From contig NZ_CP085335.1 of the NCBI RefSeq assembly GCF_020618475.1, positions 992,001 through 1,056,000 on the forward strand: DNA of 64,000 nt, given 5' to 3'. The position numbers and the translations under genes are program-made. The notes below the pieces were generated by a model that was given only the letters and a program-made list of their open reading frames with translations, was not told the DNA's origin and made no database searches. Of the stretch, positions 35,292-45,400 are shown piece after piece; positions within the stretch are counted from its first letter, which is position 1, and each line of letters starts with the position of its first letter. This stretch comes from Haladaptatus halobius (GTDB lineage Archaea > Halobacteriota > Halobacteria > Halobacteriales > Haladaptataceae).

Positions 35292-38200
35292 CGAATCACG
35301 ACAAGACAGCGGCGGAGCGGATGGCACGACAGACGGAGTACACGTTCTATCCGACGGTCCGACGTGGGTATCGACCGACGAGCACGTTCGACGGCTCGAC
35401 GGACGTCGCGGACCCCGGCTCGCTCGGCGTCGAGTTGACCGTGCGAGGGAGCGGCGAGAACGGAGACCGGACCGAAACGGCGAGCGTGTCGCTTCGAATG
35501 TACGGCCCGGGCGACGTCATCGGGCTCGACCGCCGGCAAGTCGTGCGCGTCGAGCCGAGCGAGAATTCGGATGGGTTCCCCCCGAACCAGTTCCCGCATA
35601 TCGAGTTCGTCCGACCGGATCTCCCCTGGCTGTTCAGCCCGCAGCGGGCTGATGACTCCGGTCGGAACAGGCCGTGGCTCGCCCTGGTGTGCGTCGAGCG
35701 CGACCGCGATGCGGTCAGACTCGACCCGCCGGGGACCGGCCCGCTGCCGGTGCTCGAAACGCCGGTCGCCGAGTTGCCCAATCCGGCGGAGTCTTGGGCG
35801 TGGGCACACGCGCAGGTGACCGGCACCCACGACCCCGACGACGAACTCGCGAGGACATCCGACAGGACCATTTCTAGACTGGTGTGTCCACGGAACCTCG
35901 ACGATGCGACGGCGTACGTCGCCTGCGTCGTGCCGACGTTCGAGACGGGTCGACGGGCCGGACTCGGCACGTCGGTTGGCGCGGACGAGACTGATCCGGA
36001 TGGAAACCACCTCTCGCTTGCATGGGAGACCGATGGTGACAGGATCGTGCGCCTCCCGGTCTACTACAGCTGGGAGTTCCGAACGGGCCTGGAAGGGGAC
36101 TTCGAGTCGCTCGTCCGAGAGTTGGAGTCGGTCGAGCTTGGCCCGGACGTCGGCTACCGCACTATCGACGTGGGCGACCCCGGTCCCGACATCCTAACGA
36201 TCCCGGCGGACGACGACGATGCGACGGTCTCGTTGGGTGGTGCGCTGAAATCGGCCGACGCTGTGGGCGATGCGTACGGGAATGACCACCAGGAGGCGTT
36301 TCGAACGCTGCTCAACGTACCGGAGGGGATCGACGAAGCCGCGGGGTCATCCATCGTCGGGCCGCCGAAGTACGGACAGTGGCATGCCGGCGCCCGGACG
36401 ATCGAGCCGCCGCCGACAGCGCCCGAGGGTGACGATGACTCCGAAGCGTATCCGGCGTGGTTGCACACGTTGAACACCGACCCACAGTACCGCGTCGCGG
36501 CGGCGTTGGGTGCCGAGACGGTCCGGCACCGACAGGAGGAGCTGATGGCGTCGGCGTGGGGGCAGGCCGGCGACCTCAGGGAGCTGAACGACCGGCTCCG
36601 GGGGATGCAACTCGGTCGATCCGGCGTCGCGCGCAACCACGCCCACCTCGGCGACGTCCGGCCTGAAGCGCTGCTGCAGTTCACCGCACCTGCACAGGAC
36701 CGGATGGCCGTCTCGACGGCTGAACTCCCCGCGAATCACGTCCTCGCCGATTCGACCACGGGATTCGTGACGCTCCGGACGGTGTTAGCGCGAACGGCCC
36801 TACCGGACGGTGCGACCTCGCCCGCGTTCCGCCGGCTCACCCGCTCGAACGGGCCACTCGCCCGCCGAGCCACCGCGTCGTTCGATGCCGACGATGTGGT
36901 CCAAGCGCTGGTGACGAATCGAGCGCCGAGCGTGACTCTCGATGGCCTCGACCGGCGCGTTCGACTCGAAGACGCGATGAGCGACGAGGGACAGCGCGCG
37001 GCCGAGGAGGCCGTCGACGCGGGTGTGGCGACGGAGGAGTCGCTGGTCGAAGCGCTGTCCGACGCTGCGGCGGCCGACGCGGACGTCGCGAGCGACGTCC
37101 GGTTCCTCCCGGATCACCGCCGGGCGTCGGCCACCGAGTCGACACCAGCTTGGCTTACCGACGATCGTGGCGAGGCGATGACCGTCGCGGAGGCCGAGGT
37201 GTTTCACGCCGAGCGGGCCGACGCCGAGGGCGACCATCTGCTGGTCGCTCGGACGGTCAGTCGCGTCCGGAGCGCGATGAAGCAAGCCCTGCTCGCTCGC
37301 GCGCGGGTGCTAGACCTCCGGCTGGCACTCTGTGGCGAGGAGTCGGACGGGCAGACGGCGGCCCCGCCCGCGCGGGTGGTGGAGGACAGCCAGATCCTGG
37401 TGGCGGAATCCGAACGCATCCGATCGGATTCGCTCGCCGACCTCAAGCAGTTCCTGCCGGACCTCGCCGCCGATCCCCGCCCGGAGGGGATCGCTACGGC
37501 GTTGACTCCTGATCGCACTGCGGAGCTGGTCGATCGACTCCGCACTACGCACGACGAGCTAATGATCGCTGCGGAGGCGGTACGATCCGCCCTCCGGTCC
37601 GACGACCTCGACCGCAAGAGCGTGCTCGCCTCGCTCGACGCGGCCGACGAGCACCTCGCGAGCATACTCGAAGCGCTCGAGACAATCGACGACTACGTCG
37701 AAACCGGTCCCGCTGCACCGAGGCCGAGCGCGGCCGCCGAAGCGGCGGTCGCGGTCACCACCCCCACGACGGAATCCGTCTCGGAGTCCCATAGTCAGGG
37801 GATAGGCCGTAAGGCGCTCTGGGACGACGAAGACCTCGCGCTCAATTTGACCACGGTACAAGACGGAATCTCGTCGCAACTCGACCCGACAGCCGAGCTG
37901 GCACAGCTGGCCGCCGACCTCTCGGGTATCCCTAAACTCCGCGACCGCGAGGATCCAATCGCGGAGGTGCTCGCCAGGCCGACGTTCCTGGAGCCGATGT
38001 TCCGGTCGCTAGCGGAACTCGACCCCGAGTACCTGTTGCCCGGCGTGGGATCGATCCCGAAGAACTCGATAGGTGCTCTGGTGACCAACCCGCGGTTCGT
38101 CGAGGCCTATATGGCCGGCCTGAACCACGAGATGGCCTGCGAGCTGACGTGGCGGCGCTTCCCGACAGACCGCCGGAGGACGTACTTCAGTCAGTTCTGG

Positions 38201-39442
38201 GACCACGGCGGGAATCCGGCCGCCGGAGCCGCCGACACGGCCGACGTCGATCCGATCCACGAGTGGGACGGGAACGACCTCGGCGAGAACGGCCCAGGAC
38301 GGCGACCGGACGACGATTCCGACGCGGCAGACGAGAGAGCCGCCAAGGATAAGGACGACGGCGCCACAGACGATGGGATGGTCGTGCTGTTGATCCGGGG
38401 CGAAGTGCTCCGGCGCTACCCGGACACGACGGTCTACGCGGTGAAAGCCGTCGAGGACGACGGCGACCGTGTCCCTGCCTTACCCAACACGCACGTCTCA
38501 CGGCGCAGTGGACTGACCGACGACGACCGCCTCGCGGCCGCGCGAATGATGGACCACGACCACCTGCGTGGACCGTGGATCCCACCCAGCCGACCGATCG
38601 AACCGGAGCCACACCCGCCGATCGACCCGCATCCGGAGCCCCCAGACCAGGGGGATTCCCGGCCACCGTTCGATCCCACCCCGCCGAATGTTCCTGAACC
38701 CACGCCCCCGGGCGACGGCGAGCCTCAGCCGCCAGACGTCACAGAGCCGATCGGACCGCCGGAGACGCCCGCGCCCCAGCCGGACGTCAAGTACCCGGTG
38801 TTCCGGGGAACCATCGAGCCCGACATCACGTTCCTGGGGTTCGACCTCTCCGTGGCGGAGGCCGTGGCCGGGCCGTACCACAAGGGCGGTCCGCAAGAGG
38901 GCGTCTCCCACGCAACAGAGGACGAGGGGTGGTTTTTCGTCCTGGAGGAGGCGCCCGGGGAGACCCGGTTCGGACTGGACGAGGACCAGGGCGACGTGGG
39001 CGATCGGCCGTACGGCATCACCTTCACCAGCGGGAGAGTACGAGAGACCAGGCAGCTCACAACAAGGGCCGAGCAAGAGGGTGCGGAAGTCGGCTGGAGT
39101 GCGCTCTCGTGGGGACACCTGGTGACCGACGACGGCGGTGACGGTGTAACCGACCCGGCGGCTGCCATCTCCCACGTGTCCGTGGCCGACAGCCGCCCGG
39201 GTAGCGAGCAGTGGGCGGTCGAGGCTGGCGTTCGTTACCACGTGGGTGAGGACGACGAGTGGACGTCGGCGGACGCGGCCGAGTGGGGCGCGAACGCCGC
39301 ACACATGGCGCGGATCACCTGGCAGCAGCCCGTCCGCGTTGCCATCCACGCCGCCGACATCCCCCCAGACACCGAGGCGCAGACGTCCGATGGTGAAGAT
39401 GAGATGATGACCGATACGGACACGGACGGTGACGGTCGGTGA
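35288..39442 (+). CDS. Giant-protein operon gene 3: large multidomain protein with proline-rich linker
   Basis: 1384 residues. N-terminal part with FYPTVRRGYRPTSTF and WLALVCVERDRDAVRL; middle with GPPKYGQWHAGARTI, AYPAWLHTLNTDPQYRVAAA and EELMASAWGQAGDLRELNDR, segments I recall from uncharacterised giant bacterial proteins; later helical repeats and LTWRRFPTDRRRTYFSQFWD. Residues about 1097-1167 form a Pro/Glu/Asp linker (PIEPEPHPPIDPHPEPPDQG). A final beta domain (TFLGFDLSVAEAVAGPYHKG ... FGLDEDQGDVGDRPYGITFT) closes the chain. No catalytic motif identified. Starts at ATGA overlap with gene 2 and ends in GTGA overlap with gene 4. Confidence 0.8.
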   Translation: MTNHDKTAAERMARQTEYTFYPTVRRGYRPTSTFDGSTDVADPGSLGVELTVRGSGENGDRTETASVSLRMYGPGDVIGLDRRQVVRVEPSENSDGFPPNQFPHIEFVRPDLPWLFSPQRADDSGRNRPWLALVCVERDRDAVRLDPPGTGPLPVLETPVAELPNPAESWAWAHAQVTGTHDPDDELARTSDRTISRLVCPRNLDDATAYVACVVPTFETGRRAGLGTSVGADETDPDGNHLSLAWETDGDRIVRLPVYYSWEFRTGLEGDFESLVRELESVELGPDVGYRTIDVGDPGPDILTIPADDDDATVSLGGALKSADAVGDAYGNDHQEAFRTLLNVPEGIDEAAGSSIVGPPKYGQWHAGARTIEPPPTAPEGDDDSEAYPAWLHTLNTDPQYRVAAALGAETVRHRQEELMASAWGQAGDLRELNDRLRGMQLGRSGVARNHAHLGDVRPEALLQFTAPAQDRMAVSTAELPANHVLADSTTGFVTLRTVLARTALPDGATSPAFRRLTRSNGPLARRATASFDADDVVQALVTNRAPSVTLDGLDRRVRLEDAMSDEGQRAAEEAVDAGVATEESLVEALSDAAAADADVASDVRFLPDHRRASATESTPAWLTDDRGEAMTVAEAEVFHAERADAEGDHLLVARTVSRVRSAMKQALLARARVLDLRLALCGEESDGQTAAPPARVVEDSQILVAESERIRSDSLADLKQFLPDLAADPRPEGIATALTPDRTAELVDRLRTTHDELMIAAEAVRSALRSDDLDRKSVLASLDAADEHLASILEALETIDDYVETGPAAPRPSAAAEAAVAVTTPTTESVSESHSQGIGRKALWDDEDLALNLTTVQDGISSQLDPTAELAQLAADLSGIPKLRDREDPIAEVLARPTFLEPMFRSLAELDPEYLLPGVGSIPKNSIGALVTNPRFVEAYMAGLNHEMACELTWRRFPTDRRRTYFSQFWDHGGNPAAGAADTADVDPIHEWDGNDLGENGPGRRPDDDSDAADERAAKDKDDGATDDGMVVLLIRGEVLRRYPDTTVYAVKAVEDDGDRVPALPNTHVSRRSGLTDDDRLAAARMMDHDHLRGPWIPPSRPIEPEPHPPIDPHPEPPDQGDSRPPFDPTPPNVPEPTPPGDGEPQPPDVTEPIGPPETPAPQPDVKYPVFRGTIEPDITFLGFDLSVAEAVAGPYHKGGPQEGVSHATEDEGWFFVLEEAPGETRFGLDEDQGDVGDRPYGITFTSGRVRETRQLTTRAEQEGAEVGWSALSWGHLVTDDGGDGVTDPAAAISHVSVADSRPGSEQWAVEAGVRYHVGEDDEWTSADAAEWGANAAHMARITWQQPVRVAIHAADIPPDTEAQTSDGEDEMMTDTDTDGDGR

Positions 39443-42400
39443 GCGGCCACGTACCACGTCAGCGACTCGCCCTACTCCGGGCCGAGCTGCGGACTGCAGA
39501 GCGCGAGCGCAACCGCGTGGGGATGGTGCTAGCGGCAGTGACCGAGTTCCACGAGGCCGTCAGTCGCGGCGACGCGGCAACTCCGCCGCCGTCGCTGTCG
39601 ACCGCCTTCGATCGGTTCGGCCCCGCCGATGGAGAGGACAACAGACAGGAGTCACTCACGTACCTAACCGTCCCGCTCGCGCGTCGGGACGACGGGGAGG
39701 AGGAGACTGCCTTTGATCGAATTCGGTCCACCGCGCTGACGATCGACGTCTCATCGTTCGTCGACGCTCTGGAAGCGTACGTCGAAGATGCGGCCGACTG
39801 GGCAGCCGTCGCGGCCGCCTTCGAGGCCGTCCTCGGGGCAATCCAGGGCGGGACGCGAACGGACGCACTGTCGCTTATTGACGATCTCGTGAGCGTGTTC
39901 GAAGTCGCGACCGAGGCGGCGCTTTCCTATCGCGACGATCGGATTGAGCTGGTGTGCGACGCCAAATCCGAGTACTTAACGGCGCGCGACGATCCCGTGG
40001 CCGACCTCGACGGCCAGCCGGTGGCGCTCCTGCCGGTGCGCCTGGAGACCCGGTTCGTCGGACCTAAAGATGACAGCGATGCCGCTGCCGAGGAGCTGCG
40101 AATCCGGGTGTACCCGGACCAGGTCCACGTCGACTCGCACGAGCCCGAGTTGACCGATAACGAGGTCCACTGGGGGCGGACGTTCTGGACACGCGTCTGG
40201 CTGGGCTGTCACAAGCAAGTCGACCGGTGGGACGCGGGCGAAGGGGCTGGCGACGCTGACTGGATCCAACCAGACCCGAACGCAGTCCCCGCCGAGTTTC
40301 GCCCACTCGTTGACGACCTTGATCCAGCCGACTTCCAGGCGGGCGAGGACGGCTATCGGGAGATCAAGACGGCGGCCTGGCGACAGCTCACGGAGCGGTT
40401 CGGGACCGAACGGGCAAGCTGGCTGGTTCGCGCGACGGCACCCGAGACGTTCGCGGACGAGCTACTCGAGGCCCCGTTGCCAAATTCTGGGCTCGCCGAG
40501 CTCTCCACCCTCTCATTCGAACCGGTCGACCGTCGTCCGTCCACGTGGACGTCACAACCGCGTGCATGCCTGCTTCCGGACCGCTGGGTGGCGTGGCTCA
40601 CCTGGGAGGACGGAGACGGCAAGGCACACGCCACGACTGTCTCCGGACCGCCGATCAGCGAGCCGCTGTCGGTCGGTCCGAGCCCCGAAGCGGCGTCTAT
40701 GTGGCGACGCGACGGGGAGACGGCCGACGCGGTCGAGCCTCAAGAGGTTCCGCCGGGCATGGAGTGGCTGGTCGACTACAGCGAGGCTGCGGCGACGGGC
40801 ATGGCTCTGTCGGTCGACCTTGAGTCCCTCTCGGGATTCGACGCCGGCCGCGGGTTCACGCGCGTCGTGGTACTCGGTGTTCGGGGGTCGATGGACGCCG
40901 ACACGGGTGCCAACCGGCTCGCGGACCTACTCCGTGCCCACCATTACACGGACGGACTGGCGGTCCTCCCGCAGGGGACACCGACGAACGTCTTCGACCA
41001 GGAGTCGGGCTACTCGTCGAGAGACGTCCCCGAGGACAGCGTCGACATGGCGGCGGGACCGCCGTCGATCAGTCCGATGGATGGAACCGACGGAGATCGG
41101 CTGGCCCGAGCCCTCGGGTTCACCGTCGACGAAGACGACGAACACGTGTTCGGTCGTGTGGCGAACGCCGACGGGACCGAACAGCTCGACGCGCGACACA
41201 TGAACTCCGCGCTGTGGCCGGCGACGCTTGGGTACTTCCTCCAGCACCTGCTCGTCTCGAACGAGTGGGTAGGTACTGAGAGTCTCTGGGACGGCGAGGC
41301 GGGGTCTGGGGCGCTGTCGGCCGACGAGCGGCGGGCGAAGCTTGAGAGACTCCTGCCATGGGTAGACGCCTATCGCGAGCACTTCGTCGAGTACGTTCGC
41401 GCTCGCGGCCCTCTTCCGGCGATCCGCGTCGGCACACAACCATACGGGATCCTGCCGACGGGCGCGCTGTCACCCGATACAGACGAGCTCCCGGAACCAG
41501 GGACGGACGGGCAGCCCAACGACGACTCGGAGGAAGCCGGTTTGGAGGACTCGACCGACAGCGATTCAGACGACGCGACTGGGGCCGATAAGCCCGCCGT
41601 GGACGAGCAGATGCCGTCCGACCTGGCCGGATGGCTCCGGCGGTTCGAACCCTCATGGGCCGCCGCCGCCGAGGACCTTCCGTGGGCGACGGGCGACCTC
41701 AATGACGAGACGCTCGTCCGGATCCTCCAGCGCGAGGGACTCTCGTACGACGTGATCCGGCGCCAGTATCTGACCGGGGCGCCCCGCTCCGAGCTGGAGG
41801 CACGACGATCCCAGGTCCGGGAGACGCTCCGCTCGCACAACATGCGCGAACTCGATCCCCGGATCGCGAATCTCGATGTCACCGGGTTGTCGCCGGCGGT
41901 CGCGAGTGCGGCCCGGACCGCCAGAGAACCGATAGACGACAACGGGCCGCCCCCGGTGTCGACTGAGCCGATCGAGCCGGCGGATTTCGTGGACAACGAC
42001 GTATCTTCGACGATAAACGCTCTCATCTCCCAACCCCCGGACGCTGTCAGGGAGCTCGGGCTCGTCCTTGAGCCCGAGACCCGCCGGGCCGTGCTCGAGG
42101 CCGTTGCGTCGCCCGGATTGGACGGCGAGGACTCCGACGTGGGTAGGACGGATGGGGCAGACGTGGCGGACGTGGTCGCGGGCATGCTCGCGGAGTCAGA
42201 GGCGGATCCGCAAACGACATCGCAGATTCAGGCGCTCATCGAAGCCGTCGACCGCATGACCGAGGCCGGGGACGGCGACCTGCACGAGCCGAACTCCCTC
42301 CTCGAGGTGCTGCTGTACTACGGAACGCTGCATGCCTACCTCAACGCCCGCGTCCGGCTCGGTACACGCCACGACGACCCCGGGATCCTCGCGCCGGAGC

Positions 42401-45400
42401 CACAGCTCTACCTGCCCAGCCCGATTCCCGATTTTTCCGGCGATCCGCCGTACTACGCAGCACTTAGCGACACCGTTCCCGACGCGCTGACGGCCCACCC
42501 TGCAGTCGACGAGGACGACAGCTACGGCGACGCGCTCTTCGCCGGAGCCGTCGGTGCGACGCCGCCGATCTCGCTCGAGCCGCGCCTGAGCGAGTTCACA
42601 GACAGTCTGTCGTATCTGGGCGAGCGACCCCCCGCGGCGCTCGCGACGGCGATGGTCGAGTCGCTGGACCTAGCGAGTCACCGCCTGGACGCCTGGTGGA
42701 CATCCCTGTCGACGCGGCGGCTGGCCGAGGTGCGCGAACACCAGGGTCTCTGGGGACCGTCCGTGGACTCCTACGAGGCGTGGGAGGTTGGTGGGGATCG
42801 ATCAGTCGGCGACGATGGGCGTGAGAACACCGGCGACGGGAGACAGGATGCCGACGACGGCCGAGAGGGCGACGGCGACGGCGAGCAGCCCGGTAGTCGG
42901 CTTGACGAATCGGTGCTGAAGTCCCCGGGGATCAACGTGGGCGCATACGGGTTCATCGAGGGACTCGCCGCCGATCCGTCCGACGAAGAGGGCGAATTCG
43001 TTCACGCACCGTCGCTCCAGCACGCGACGACAGCCGCGTTGCTCCGCAGTGGTCACCTCGCCCACGAGGGCGATTCGATGGGACAGGTTCTCTCTGTCGA
43101 CCTCTCGGCCGACCGGGTTCGGGAGGCCCTGGGGCTCGTCTACGGAGTCCGTGACGGACAGTCGCTCGGGGAGCAGCTTGGCTATCGGTTCGAGCGCCGT
43201 CTCGTGGATCACACGATCGACGCGGAGAGGGTCGGAGTGAACGTCCAGCAGTACAGGACCGCCTTCCGCGAGGCGTTTCGGCTCGACCAGAGCGTCGCCG
43301 CGGAGGCCATCGCTGCGACGGACGTCGTCGATGGATACGCGCTCGTCCGCGACTGGGAGAACTATCCCTTCCGCCGGAGCGACCTGCCCGCCCGGGACAC
43401 GAACGAGTTCGCCAGCCTCCAGGCCATCGTTGCCGAGCTTTCCGACGCACTCGACGCGGTCGGGGATCTGTTGACCGCCGAAAGCGTCCACCAGCTCGGG
43501 AAGGGAAACTTCGAGCGCACCGCTGCGTCCCTCGACGCACTCGCGGCCGGGACAACGCCACCCGATCCAGCGGTCGTCCGGACACCACGGGAGGCAGTCG
43601 GCGTGACACACCGGACGGCCGTCCTCTTCGGCGATCCCACGACTGCGAGTCCGCCGCCCGGATGGCCGACTGGAACGCCCGTACCCATCACCGACTACCC
43701 CGCCGTGCCTGTAGGGTCAGCTTCCGCGAGCGAGGATGGTGCCGACTCTGCAGAGACGGTCGCGGGCGTTGACGGCGAGGCTGCCGACTTCCATATTCGT
43801 CGCGACGCGGAACCGGCCCTAGACGCATGGCTCGGTGAGGTGCTTCCGGCGCCGGCGGACGTCGAATTCCTGGCCACCTACCGCTGGTCGAGCGCCGAGA
43901 ACCGGACGGCCATCGACGCAGATGGCCCGTCGAATCACGAGCACGTCGTTGAGCGAACGGTCACCCTGGACGAGCTCGATCCGTCGCCGCTCGACCTCCT
44001 CGCCCTGGGCGGTTCGGACGCAGACCAGGCCGCCACCGCGTTCGAGGCCCGAGCGGCCTACGTGCTCCTCCGCGATCGACCCGCACACGATCCCCCAATT
44101 CCGGTGGACGCGACGCTCGAAATCGTCACGACGGAGACGGCGCGCGACGACGCCATCCCGGTCGCCGACCTCCTCGCAGTCGTCCACAGCTTCAGGGCGC
44201 TCGTCCTGGAGGGACGGGCAGTCGACGGAACGGATCTCGCCCACCCGGAGGACGGCCCCGCTCCTGGGTACACCCCGGCGAGCGTAGACATGCTCCGCGT
44301 GCGGGCAGACGAAGCCGAGGCGACGCTCGCGACCGTTCGGGACACTCTGGAAAACCGCCTCGCCGTCCTGGACCCGCCAGGCGACGACGAGTCGCTTCTC
44401 TCCCAGCTTGAGGCCGTCACGGCGGCCGCCGAGTCGTTCGTCGAGCGCGTCCCGGTCGAGCCCCTCATCGCGACGCCTACCATGTTAGATGGCGACCTCG
44501 ACGCCGAACTCGGGTCGCTGGCCGAACGACTCAAGAAGTGGGAACGCGCTCGACCGACCGTTGACGAGGCGGTGATCGTCCGGGACGAACCGTCGCAGGA
44601 GGTGTCCGGCCAGCTTCGCGTCCCCGAGTCGCCCGGCATCGCTCCGACGGACATAGGCGACGCCGGGGGTCACCGACGCGTCAAGGCGCTGGCGGAGATC
44701 GAGGGGTTCGACTCCCTGCTCGCCGACTCGTCCGTCGCCAGCGAGGAGGAGCCGTCCTCCGACGCGGAAGAACAGTCGGAAACGGGTGCCCAGTCTCCCA
44801 TTGGACCCGTTGCGACTGTCCCGGATCGCTTTAGAAACGCCGAGGTCACGGTCCAGGTCTGGTCACGAACGCCGGCTGACTGGTTCGAGCGCACGGTGTT
44901 GACGACGAGCGACGAGCAGGGGGTGTTCGCTGTCGAGATTGACTTCTCGGGCGTCCCGTCCGGTACGTCGTTCGCGGTGGTCGCGACCGTCGACGGCGAG
45001 GTGACCGCTGCCAAACACGGTCGCGTTGTCGACGAAAGCGCCTGGGAGGACACGCCGAGCGACGGGCGGGTGTCGTTGACGCTTTACGACCTCGCCGCTT
45101 CTGTGCCGCGCCTCTCTCGGCTCCTGTGGCTAGACAGGGAGCGGCGACACCTCGCAGTCGGAGAGGGGACTGATTCACCCGCCCAGGCGGTCGACGTCGC
45201 TATCGCTAACACCCGGTGGCAATCTGCCAGCAAGGAGCGCGAGCTGTTCGACCCGTCGTGGTCGACGCTTTCGGAGTCCGAGCTGGCGGCGACAGATGCA
45301 CTCCTCGAACTGGCGACCGTCGACCTGTCGGTCGTCGATTCCGCAGTGACGGGGGTGCTCGATGTCTTGGAGCGACTTGGCGTCTCGAAGGCGCTTACAG